Of a DNA stretch of 64,000 nt, positions 1 through 6,517 are shown one piece after another. Each line of letters opens with the position of its first letter. Within the stretch, counting starts at the first letter, position 1. Position numbers and translations under genes: made by a program. Source of the stretch: Clostridiales bacterium (GTDB lineage Bacteria > Bacillota > Clostridia > Oscillospirales > Oscillospiraceae); NCBI GenBank assembly GCA_004557735.1, contig SFFV01000005.1:1-64000 (forward strand), read 5' to 3'. The notes below the pieces were generated by a model. That model was not told the origin of the DNA. It saw nothing but the letters and a program-made list of their open reading frames with translations, and ran no database searches.

Positions 1-241
1 CAAGCACCGGCGGCGCGTTCTCCTGCGCGGCCAGCCGCCGCAGCACGCCCAGACCGTCCAGCCGCGGCTGCACGAGATCGAGCAGCACGACGTCCGGACG
101 GAGCGCTTTGATCTTTGCGAGAGCTTCCAGTCCGTCCGACGCGACGTCCGTCGCTTCCATGTCTCCCTCTCTGGAAAGCTGCGCGGTCATCAGCTTCTGG
201 AACTCCCGGTTCGGGTCGGCGATCAGCACTTGAAGCTTCAT
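1..241 (-). CDS. spo0A: Spo0A-like response regulator, N-terminal receiver part (cut by window edge)
   Basis: Only the first 80 codons are in the window. The translation begins MKLQVLIADPNREFQKLM and reads as a CheY-like receiver domain; Asp55 in VVLLDLVQPRLDG is the predicted phosphoacceptor. The NREF stretch after the first strand and the LDGLGVLRRL segment resemble Spo0A, the master regulator of sporulation entry. A GGAGG lies 8 nt before the ATG, and the upstream region carries a sigma-A promoter and two 0A-box-like sites, as expected for an autoregulated spo0A. Oddity: Spo0A normally has two adjacent acidic residues (ADDN), but here the second is Pro (ADPN). The DNA-binding half lies outside the window, so another receiver protein is possible. 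Confidence 0.65.
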   Translation of the reverse strand, partial: MKLQVLIADPNREFQKLMTAQLSREGDMEATDVASDGLEALAKIKALRPDVVLLDLVQPRLDGLGVLRRLAAQENAPPVL

Positions 242-291
242 AATATCGCCTCCATATCGATTTTTTCTTCTGCTGATCCATTTGTCCAATA

Positions 292-320
292 AATATAGCA
301 CAAAATCCTCAAAAATTCAA
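292..320 (-). promoter_or_regulatory. Sigma-A promoter of the spo0A-like gene
   Basis: On the minus strand TTGAAT (315-320) and TATATT (292-297) are separated by exactly 17 nt, placing the start site about 45 nt upstream of the GGAGG and ATG. No other gene begins here. Confidence 0.7.
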
Positions 321-350
321 CAAAACGCCCATAAATATGTCGTTAATATG

Positions 351-367
351 CTCGACACTTTTCGACA
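351..367 (-). promoter_or_regulatory. Two tandem 0A-box-like sites
   Basis: Reading the minus strand, TGTCGAA (361-367) matches the Spo0A box core TGNCGAA exactly, and TGTCGAG (351-357) matches it except for the last base. The two are 10 bp apart centre to centre, about 30 bp upstream of the -35 element. This suggests autoregulation of the Spo0A-like gene. Seven-base matches are short, so the position and tandem spacing carry most of the weight. Confidence 0.5.
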
Positions 368-430
368 CGATCCGACGCATTCGATCGCCGCGCGTGCGGG
401 CGGTCCGCCCTGTCCGGTTTCCAGGGAAAA

Positions 431-459
431 GAACGGCGGAGAAAAATCTCCGCCGGTTC
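431..459 (-). terminator. Terminator of the pyruvate-kinase-like gene
   Basis: The arms CGGCGGAGA (434-442) and TCTCCGCCG (447-455) form a 9-bp stem with a 4-nt loop just past the stop codon of the minus-strand gene ending at 462; the minus strand continues with a T-rich TTCTTTTC. Confidence 0.75.
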
Positions 460-461
460 CT

Positions 462-1448
462 TTATTTCCCGTTTTCTTTCAAAAATGCCTCCGCCGCATG
501 GGCGGCGAGCGCGAGATAGCGGATCACGTCCGCCGGATACTCGCCCGCGGCAGTCTCACCCGTGACCATGACGGAGGCTGCGCCGTCCAGCACGGCGTTG
601 AATACATCGCTCATCTCCGCGCGGGTCGGCACGCGCGAATGCTCCATGGAGGCGAGCATCTGCGTTACGACCATGAACGGCGTGCCGCTCGCCCGGCAGG
701 CCGCGGCAATGCGTTTCTGCACGGCGGGAAGCTCCCAGAGCGGCACGGCGTTGCCGAGATCGCCGCGCGCAATGACGATCTCGTCCGCGTTCGGCAGCAG
801 CTCCGGAAGAGCGTCCATGCCGCGGCGGTTTTCAATCTTGGCAAACAGGCGGATCCCCGCGCCGCCGCGCTCGTTCATGGCCGCGCGCACGGTTTTCAGA
901 TCGTCCGCATTGCGGACGAACGGCTGCATGACCGCCGTGACGCCGCACGACGGCGCCAGCGCAAGATTTTCCCGATCCTGCGCAGTCATGACCGGGAGCG
1001 ATACATCCACGCCCGGCAGCGCCGCGCTTTTGCGCGAACGGAGCACGCCGCCCCGCTCGACGAGCGCGCAATCCGCGCTGTCGGCGCGGAGACGGAGCTT
1101 TCCGTCGTCCAGAAGGATGGTCTGTCCTTTCGTGACGGCGCACAGCACCTCCTCCGGCAGAGGGATGCCGCCCTCGCCGAGCACGACGCGCGTCCCCTCT
1201 TCGAGCACCATCGGCTCACGGACCCGCCCGACGCGCAGCTCCGGCCCCTGCATATCGAGCAGCAGGCCGATGCTCCGGCCGGTCTCCTGCTCGGCGGCGC
1301 GCACCGCATCCAGATACGGCTTCGCCTCGCGCAGCGTTGTGTGCGACAAGTTGAGCCGGATGCCCGTCATGCCCGCATCGATCATCCGCGCAAGCGTCGC
1401 GGCATCCGCGCACGACGGCCCAAGCGTGCCATAAATTTCAACACTCAT
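462..1448 (-). CDS. Pyruvate kinase family protein lacking the C-terminal domain
   Basis: Pyruvate kinase makes pyruvate and ATP from PEP and ADP. The 328 residues cover the catalytic (A) barrel and a short B domain: GTLGPSC and RLNLSH near the N-terminus, LLLDMQGPELR, the KIEN motif that supplies the catalytic Lys, IARGDLG, and a strongly conserved block from MLASM through PTRAEMSDVFNAVLDG to GETAAGEYP. It stops after the barrel, about 150 residues short of a usual enzyme of roughly 470-590 residues, so the C-terminal allosteric and tetramer-contact domain is absent. A GGAGG precedes the ATG and a terminator follows the stop, so the end looks natural. It may be an unregulated kinase or a paralogue with another role; a full-length pyk could exist elsewhere. 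Confidence 0.85.
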   Translation of the reverse strand: MSVEIYGTLGPSCADAATLARMIDAGMTGIRLNLSHTTLREAKPYLDAVRAAEQETGRSIGLLLDMQGPELRVGRVREPMVLEEGTRVVLGEGGIPLPEEVLCAVTKGQTILLDDGKLRLRADSADCALVERGGVLRSRKSAALPGVDVSLPVMTAQDRENLALAPSCGVTAVMQPFVRNADDLKTVRAAMNERGGAGIRLFAKIENRRGMDALPELLPNADEIVIARGDLGNAVPLWELPAVQKRIAAACRASGTPFMVVTQMLASMEHSRVPTRAEMSDVFNAVLDGAASVMVTGETAAGEYPADVIRYLALAAHAAEAFLKENGK

Positions 1449-1510
1449 ATTTTGATCCTCCGGATTTTTCTTTCATTTTATACCGTACCGGAGCCGCGCG
1501 CAACCGAAAA

Positions 1511-1530
1511 GACAGACCGCACCGTCTGTC
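1511..1530. repeat. Perfect 7-bp inverted repeat upstream of a promoter
   Basis: GACAGAC and GTCTGTC flank a 6-nt spacer, 15 bp upstream of the -35 box of the following gene. It could be an operator; there is no T-run to make it a good terminator. Confidence 0.4.
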
Positions 1531-1544
1531 AGCGTCTCGTGCCC

Positions 1545-1573
1545 TTGTCAAGCGACGAAAAAAGGGGTATAAA
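1545..1573 (+). promoter_or_regulatory. Sigma-A promoter for the serine hydrolase gene
   Basis: TTGTCA (1545-1550) and TATAAA (1568-1573) with a 17-nt spacer, 33 bp before the ATG at 1607. Confidence 0.75.
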
Positions 1574-1606
1574 TAGCATGTCTATCTTTCAATTGCGGAG
1601 GTTTCC

Positions 1607-2647
1607 ATGATCGCAGGAAAAAGGGCTGCCGGCTTTGCCGCGGCGCTGTGTCTTCTGCTCGCGCTGCTCTGCGCCGTTCCCGCCCACGCGGCGGACGATG
1701 ACGACCGCTTCCAAGGCAAGACATGGGACGAGGTCGTCGAGGTCTTTCTGTCCGAGCGCGGCATTGACCCGGAGAAGGTCGCTCTCGGATACAGAAATAC
1801 CGTCACCGGCGAGGAGCATTTTCTAAACGGCGATATATACCACATGGCGGCAAGCATGCAGAAGGTGCCGCTCAACATGGTCTACACCGAACGGGTACGC
1901 AGCGGGGAAATGACGCTCAACGAGAGAATTGACGGCTACCCCTACGCCAAGGCGTTGGAGCTTACGATCGTCGATTCCGACAACGATCTCGCCTACCGGC
2001 TCTGGATGAAGCTCGGCGGCTTTCGGGAGTACCGCAGCATGATCGTCCCCTATATGACCGACGATCCGGACTCGCTCGACCCGATCTTTTTTCGGGATAA
2101 CTACTTCACCGCCCGCCAGATGATCCACTGTCTGAACCTTCTCCAGACGGAGTCTGAACGCTTCCCGGGTCTGATCGACATGATGCGCCTCGCGGAGCCA
2201 AAAAACTATTTCAACTACCATGAACAAAGCTACGAGATCGCGCATAAATACGGCTATCTCAAGGTTTTGACCACGCAGTATATCAACGACTGCGCCATCG
2301 TTTACACCGACGAGCCGATCGTTATCGTCATGTTCACGCTCTCGCTGCCGAAGCCGTATGACGCGCTCGCCGATTACTGCACGCTCATGGCCGACTACGC
2401 GCAGTATCACACGGAGCTGCGCCGCGCCGAGGAGGCGCAAGTCACGCCTTCGCCTTCACCTTCGCCGTCTCCCGCACCCACGGCTGCACCGACTCCGACC
2501 CCTGCGCCGACCCCCACCGCGTCACCGGCTCCCGTTCTTGAAAGAGACGCCGAAGCGCTCCCTGTTGTTGCCGCCGTCGCCGCTGCCGCCGCCATTCTGC
2601 TCCTTGCCTGTGCCGCCGTCTTCTTGCGCGGCAGACGGCACAGATAA
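1607..2647 (+). CDS. Exported, membrane-anchored class A beta-lactamase-like serine hydrolase
   Basis: A 346-residue protein with a signal peptide (about residues 5-28, ending AHA), a catalytic domain (30-270), a Pro/Ser/Thr-rich linker (277-312) and a C-terminal hydrophobic segment followed by RGRRHR (320-346). It is therefore probably anchored outside the membrane. Active-site motifs of the penicillin-recognising family are visible: SMQK (Ser83, Lys86), SDN (124-126), and KYG (214-216) where the family usually has KTG. It may act on peptidoglycan or beta-lactams; the altered third motif and wall-type linker make a housekeeping role more likely than resistance. A GGAGG precedes the ATG and a good promoter lies upstream. 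Confidence 0.8.
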   Translation: MIAGKRAAGFAAALCLLLALLCAVPAHAADDDDRFQGKTWDEVVEVFLSERGIDPEKVALGYRNTVTGEEHFLNGDIYHMAASMQKVPLNMVYTERVRSGEMTLNERIDGYPYAKALELTIVDSDNDLAYRLWMKLGGFREYRSMIVPYMTDDPDSLDPIFFRDNYFTARQMIHCLNLLQTESERFPGLIDMMRLAEPKNYFNYHEQSYEIAHKYGYLKVLTTQYINDCAIVYTDEPIVIVMFTLSLPKPYDALADYCTLMADYAQYHTELRRAEEAQVTPSPSPSPSPAPTAAPTPTPAPTPTASPAPVLERDAEALPVVAAVAAAAAILLLACAAVFLRGRRHR

Positions 2648-2672
2648 TAACAGAAAACCGCAAAAGGATAAA

Positions 2673-2703
2673 CCGCGCGGTCCCCATTCGGGGATCGCGC
2701 GGT
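2673..2703. repeat. 31-bp direct repeat copy 1 (hairpin)
   Basis: A 31-bp sequence that recurs identically at 2922-2952. It folds into a 13-bp stem (one G-T pair) with an ATTC loop, and lies 26 bp after the serine hydrolase stop codon. It may serve as a terminator, although no T-run follows. Confidence 0.85.
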
Positions 2704-2922
2704 CAGCTTGTTGAAAAAGCCTCGCAGAGTTTGCGCCCGCAGGCGCAAATAAAGTTCAAAGCATTTTTGCCGGCGGCGTGTACGTCGGCAAAAATACTTC
2801 TCGGCTCGCAAACGTGCGAGCGCAGCGAGTGCGCTGCGGCGAGCCGCAGCCCCTTCAAACGAGAGCCCAACGCAGTGGGTCTCGTTTGAGAGCGTGTCAA
2901 AAAACTTTTTTGACACGCTCTC
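2704..2922. repeat. Hairpin-packed non-coding element between two direct repeats
   Basis: No credible coding sequence. Consecutive inverted repeats fill the stretch: 2730-2749 (TTTGCGCC/GGCGCAAA), 2763-2795 (ATTTTTGCCG/CGGCAAAAAT), 2804-2821 (GCTCGCA/TGCGAGC), 2834-2849 (CTGCGGC/GCCGCAG), 2856-2888 (13 bp with one bulge), and 2888-2922 (a perfect 17-bp stem around a single C). The outer ends look like an imperfect inverted pair (TGTTGAAAAAG near 2710; TGTCAAAAAAG on the opposite strand near 2905-2916). It could be a non-autonomous repeat element or a structured RNA. Confidence 0.6.
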
Positions 2923-2952
2923 CGCGCGGTCCCCATTCGGGGATCGCGCGGT
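2922..2952. repeat. 31-bp direct repeat copy 2 (hairpin)
   Basis: Identical to 2673-2703. It lies 17 bp past the end of the minus-strand P-type ATPase gene, so the two copies sit next to the stop codons of two convergent genes and may both work as terminators. Confidence 0.85.
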
Positions 2953-2969
2953 TTCTCTATGTCTGAATA

Positions 2970-4850
2970 TTATTCCTTATACCGCAGCGCGCGGATGGCG
3001 TTGAGCACGGCGAGGATCATAACGCCGACGTCGGCGAAGATCGCCGCCCACATATTCGCAAGGCCGGCCGCGACGAGCGCGAGGCAGCCGAACTTGACGA
3101 TGAGCGAGAACACGATGTTCTGCTTGACGATGCCGATGCATTTGCGGGAGATGCGGATGGCCTTGACGATCCGCTTGGGATCGTCGTCCATGAGGACGAC
3201 GTCCGCTGCCTCGATGGCGGCGTCGCTGCCCATGGCGCCCATGGCGATGCCGATATCGGCGCGGGTGAGCACGGGCGCGTCGTTGATGCCGTCGCCCACA
3301 AAGGCGAGCTTTTCCTTTTCGCCTTTTGCCGCGAGCAGCTTCTCCACCTCGGCGACCTTGTCCGCCGGGAGCAGCTCGGCGCGCACCTCGTCCACGCCAA
3401 GCCCGGCGGCGACCTCGTCGGCCACGCGCTGCGCGTCGCCGGTGAGCATAACGGTCTTTTTCACGCCGCATTTTTTCAGCGCGGCGACAGCTTCCGCCGC
3501 GTGCGGCTTCGGCACGTCGGAGATCACGATATGGCCGGCGTACTTCCCGTCGATCGCCATATGGATGACCGTGCCGGCGCTGCGGCACTCGATCGGCTCG
3601 ATGCCGAGGCGATGCATGAGCTTCGTATTGCCTGCCGCGACGGTATGTCCGTCCACCACGGCGGTGACGCCGTGGCCGCTGATCTCCCCGATATCGGACA
3701 CGCGGCTGCGGTCGATCTCGCCGCCGTAAGCCTTTTGCAGACTCTTGCTGATCGGGTGGGACGAGGCGCACTCCGCAAGCGCGGCATATTCCAGCAGCTT
3801 TGCGTCCTCCAGCGCGCTGTGATGCACGCCGGTCACTTCAAACACGCCCTGCGTGAGCGTGCCGGTCTTGTCGAACACGACATACTTTGTCTCGGAAAGC
3901 GCTTCCAGATAGTTGGAGCCTTTGATGAGCACACCCTCGCGGCTCGCGCCGCCGACGCCCGCAAAGAAGCTCAGCGGTATGCTGATAACCAGAGCGCACG
4001 GGCAGCTCACCACAAGGAATGTGAGTGCGCGGTAGATCCAGTCCGGCCAGTTGGCGGCAGCGCCGCAAGCCATGCGCACGAGCGGCACGGCGATCGCCAG
4101 CGCCAGCGCGGCAAGGCACACCGCCGGGGTATACACCCGGGCAAACCGGGAGATGAGCGCCTCGGAGCGCGACTTGCGCGAGCCGGCGTTCTCCACAAGG
4201 TCGAGGATCTTCGACGCCGTAGACTCGCCAAACTCCCTGGTCGTGCGGATCTTCAGCACGCCGTTCATATCAATGCAGCCGCTCACGATCCCGTCGCCGG
4301 CCTTTACGTCGCGCGGCAGGCTCTCGCCGGTGAGCGCGCTCGTATTCAAGCTCGCCTCGCCCTCGACGATCACGCCGTCGATCGGCACCTTTTCGCCCGG
4401 CTGCACGACGATCACGCTGCCGACGGCGACCTCGCCGGGATCGACCTGCTCGAGCCTGCCGTCCGTTTCAATGTTCGCGTAATCCGGACGGATATCCATG
4501 AGCGCGGAGATGTCCCGGCGGCTCCTGCCGACGGCGCAGCTTTGGAACAGCTCGCCGATCTGGTAGAACAGCATAACGGCGATGCCCTCGACATAATCGC
4601 CGCTCTTCGTCCAGACGGCAAGGAAGAACGCGCCGAGCGTGGCAAGCGCCATAAGGAAGTTTTCGTCAAACGGCCGGCCGTTTACAATGCCCTTCCCGGC
4701 CTTGCGCAGAATGTCGCTGCCGATCACGGCGTAGACAACAAGGTACGCGGCAAGCCGCATAATGCCGGTAATGGGAATAAAGTGCAGCGCAATAAGCATT
4801 GCGGCGGTAATGATGATGCGCCAGAGCATCTTTTTCTGTTTTCTTGTCAT
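2970..4850 (-). CDS. cadA: Zinc/cadmium-exporting P1B-type ATPase
   Basis: A 626-residue heavy-metal efflux pump that uses ATP to expel Zn(II), Cd(II) or Pb(II). Visible elements: TGES (174-177, actuator), CPC in a membrane helix (283-285), DKTGTLT with phosphorylated Asp327, SHPIS, GDGINDAP, and near the C-terminus a helix with Lys (LIVKF) and one with Asp (FADVGVM), the P1B-2 metal-site residues typical of ZntA/CadA. The usual N-terminal heavy-metal domain is missing and is instead encoded by the preceding gene, 49 bp away. I chose the ATG at 4850 because GGAGG lies 9 nt upstream; an extended start would overlap the HMA gene. Confidence 0.92.
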   Translation of the reverse strand: MTRKQKKMLWRIIITAAMLIALHFIPITGIMRLAAYLVVYAVIGSDILRKAGKGIVNGRPFDENFLMALATLGAFFLAVWTKSGDYVEGIAVMLFYQIGELFQSCAVGRSRRDISALMDIRPDYANIETDGRLEQVDPGEVAVGSVIVVQPGEKVPIDGVIVEGEASLNTSALTGESLPRDVKAGDGIVSGCIDMNGVLKIRTTREFGESTASKILDLVENAGSRKSRSEALISRFARVYTPAVCLAALALAIAVPLVRMACGAAANWPDWIYRALTFLVVSCPCALVISIPLSFFAGVGGASREGVLIKGSNYLEALSETKYVVFDKTGTLTQGVFEVTGVHHSALEDAKLLEYAALAECASSHPISKSLQKAYGGEIDRSRVSDIGEISGHGVTAVVDGHTVAAGNTKLMHRLGIEPIECRSAGTVIHMAIDGKYAGHIVISDVPKPHAAEAVAALKKCGVKKTVMLTGDAQRVADEVAAGLGVDEVRAELLPADKVAEVEKLLAAKGEKEKLAFVGDGINDAPVLTRADIGIAMGAMGSDAAIEAADVVLMDDDPKRIVKAIRISRKCIGIVKQNIVFSLIVKFGCLALVAAGLANMWAAIFADVGVMILAVLNAIRALRYKE

Positions 4851-4899
4851 GGCCTTACGCCTCCAGTTCGGAAAAGGTGCCGCCGGATGCAGCGGAGGA

Positions 4900-5118
4900 T
4901 CAAAGCTCGATTTCGCAGTCCGGCTCGACCTTCCGGCAGGCCTTCCGCACGCTCTGCATGACGGTCTTGGGATCGCGGCCCTCGGCAAACTCCACGGTCA
5001 TTTTCTGCGTCATAAAATTTACAACGGCGTCCGCGACACCCTCGGTCTTTTTGGCGGCGTTCTCCATCAGATTGGCGCAGTTGGCGCAGTCCACCTCAAT
5101 CCTGTAGGTCTTTTTCAT
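4900..5118 (-). CDS. Stand-alone heavy-metal-associated (HMA) domain protein
   Basis: A 72-residue ferredoxin-like metal-binding domain with the CxxC site CANC (Cys11, Cys14) in VDCANCANLM. It presumably binds the metal exported by the ATPase encoded immediately downstream, replacing that pump's missing N-terminal domain as a detached metallochaperone. The ATG at 5118 follows GGGAG at normal spacing. It is transcribed away from the ArsR-type regulator, sharing the 5119-5275 intergenic region. Confidence 0.88.
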   Translation of the reverse strand: MKKTYRIEVDCANCANLMENAAKKTEGVADAVVNFMTQKMTVEFAEGRDPKTVMQSVRKACRKVEPDCEIEL

Positions 5119-5157
5119 GGCATATATCTCCCTTTCTGTCATTTCCGAACGCAAACA

Positions 5158-5195
5158 ATTAAATGCTTGCTTAATCGTTACAGGCGCAGTATACT
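5158..5195 (+). promoter_or_regulatory. Promoter and candidate ArsR-type operator of the metal regulator gene
   Basis: TTGCTT (5167-5172) and TATACT (5190-5195) with a 17-nt spacer read towards the regulator gene. An inverted repeat, ATTAA (5158-5162) and TTAAT (5171-5175), overlaps the -35 box. Its place suits an autoregulatory ArsR/SmtB operator also controlling the divergent HMA-ATPase operon, whose own promoter I could not locate confidently. Confidence 0.6.
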
Positions 5196-5275
5196 GGCTT
5201 TGTTCCGAAAAAACAACCTGTTTGGGCGTTCTGCTTCCAAACGGGCAAACAAAATTTCCGAAAAGGAGAACCGCC

Positions 5276-5989
5276 ATGCCGGATCATTCCCTGCCCCACG
5301 GCCACGGCGCGCACCGGCACGAAAAGGAGGTACGCCGCGTTCTTGCCGACGATGCCCGGTTTTCCGCCGCAGCGGAGCTGTTCCGCTCGCTCGGCGACCC
5401 GACGCGCGTGCGCATTTTCTGGCTGCTCAGCCACCGGGAGGAGTGCGTCATCAACATTGCCGCCATACTCAACATGTCCAGCCCGGCCGTATCGCACCAT
5501 CTGCGCTCGCTCACCGAGAGCGGGCTTCTTGAGAGCCGCCGCGACGGAAAGGAGGTCTATTACCGCGCGCCCGACACCGTGCAGGGACAACTGCTGCACG
5601 AGATCGTTGAGCAGGCGATGGAGATCGCCTGCCCGGAAAAGAGCGTGGATCCCGGCGCGTCGCAGGAGGAGATCATTCGAAATGTCCATGATTATATGGT
5701 CGAGCACCTCTCCGCGCGGCTCACGATCGAGGAACTCTCGCGCGAGTTTCTGATGAACACAACGACGCTCAAGGCGGTGTTTAAAAGGGTGTACGGCACA
5801 TCTCTCGCCGCGCATATGAAGGCGCACCGCATGGAGAAGGCGGCCTCGCTGCTGCTCAAAACGCAGGACGATATCGGCGTGATCGCCCGCGCCGTCGGCT
5901 ACGGGAGCCAGAGCCGGTTCACCTCGGCCTTCCGCGAATGCTACGGCGTATCGCCCGGCGAATACCGCCGCGCGCACACGCCGGCTTGA
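5276..5989 (+). CDS. ArsR-family metal sensor fused to an AraC-type DNA-binding domain
   Basis: A 237-residue protein joining two DNA-binding modules. Residues 1-20 are His-rich (PHGHGAHRHE). Residues 25-100 form an ArsR/SmtB winged helix: LFRSLGDPTRVRIFWLL, ECVINIAAIL with Cys57, and SPAVSHHLRSLTESGLL. Residues 132-235 form an AraC-type double helix-turn-helix ending in AVGYGSQSRFTSAFRECYG and SPGEYRR. ArsR proteins normally end after the winged helix, so the fusion is unusual. The divergent Zn/Cd pump operon suggests metal-responsive control. The ATG at 5276 follows AAGGAG; a frame extending upstream to 5117 would run through the promoter and is rejected. Confidence 0.88.
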   Translation: MPDHSLPHGHGAHRHEKEVRRVLADDARFSAAAELFRSLGDPTRVRIFWLLSHREECVINIAAILNMSSPAVSHHLRSLTESGLLESRRDGKEVYYRAPDTVQGQLLHEIVEQAMEIACPEKSVDPGASQEEIIRNVHDYMVEHLSARLTIEELSREFLMNTTTLKAVFKRVYGTSLAAHMKAHRMEKAASLLLKTQDDIGVIARAVGYGSQSRFTSAFRECYGVSPGEYRRAHTPA

Positions 5990-6011
5990 TTTTCTCTCTC
6001 GCCAAAAGCCA

Positions 6012-6040
6012 TTGACAGGCCGCGAAAAAAGATATATCAT
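6012..6040 (+). promoter_or_regulatory. Sigma-A promoter of the MarR-gltS operon
   Basis: TTGACA (6012-6017) and TATCAT (6035-6040) with a 17-nt spacer, 33 bp before the MarR-family ATG. Confidence 0.8.
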
Positions 6041-6073
6041 TATTTTTATATAATCCGAATTGCAGGTGAGCGT

Positions 6074-6517
6074 ATGCTGTCACAGGAGATCCTTGATCTT
6101 TATAAAAAATCGCGGCTGATGACGTACCGGGCGATGTTCGGGCGCATCCGGGAGAAGAGCGGTTCGCTCTCCGCTACGGAGGCCTATGCCGTGGACGTGA
6201 TCTATCTGCTCGGCAGCCCGACGATCACGCAGCTGGCCGAAACGCTCGGCATATCACAGCCCAACGCCACCTACAAGGTCAATAACCTTGTGGCGAAGGG
6301 CTATGTATGCAAAACGGTCTCGGAGGACGACAAGCGCGAGTGCCGCATCACGGTCGGCGAGCGGTTTTACAAGTACTACGGCAACTCCACGCGCTTCATC
6401 GACGACGCCGTGGACGCTCTGTGTGCGGACTATTCGGCCGACGAACTGCATACGTTTGAGAAAATGCTGCACAGTCTGAACCGGCATATTGAAACTAAGG
6501 AGGAAACCCGCCCATGA
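6074..6517 (+). CDS. MarR-family transcriptional regulator
   Basis: A 147-residue winged-helix protein. The recognition region is TITQLAETLGISQPNATYKV (about residues 55-74), followed by a wing containing SEDDKRECRITV, typical of MarR. Its stop codon overlaps the start of the gltS-like gene in ATGA, so the two are translationally coupled and the regulator probably controls that transporter together with itself. The ligand is unknown. Confidence 0.85.
   Translation: MLSQEILDLYKKSRLMTYRAMFGRIREKSGSLSATEAYAVDVIYLLGSPTITQLAETLGISQPNATYKVNNLVAKGYVCKTVSEDDKRECRITVGERFYKYYGNSTRFIDDAVDALCADYSADELHTFEKMLHSLNRHIETKEETRP

Noticed and set aside
282..1610. Long plus-strand open frame (442 codons) antisense to the pyruvate-kinase-like gene
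   Set aside because: Arg/Ala/His-rich translation with no family resemblance; it results from GC-rich codon bias of the true gene on the minus strand.
2673..2952. Possible CRISPR because of two identical 31-bp repeats
   Set aside because: Only two copies, 218 bp apart, each itself a hairpin; the spacer is a structured element and no cas genes are present.
5117..5275. Longer N-terminus for the ArsR-AraC regulator
   Set aside because: It would translate the promoter and operator region; the ATG at 5276 has AAGGAG and begins the recognisable leader.
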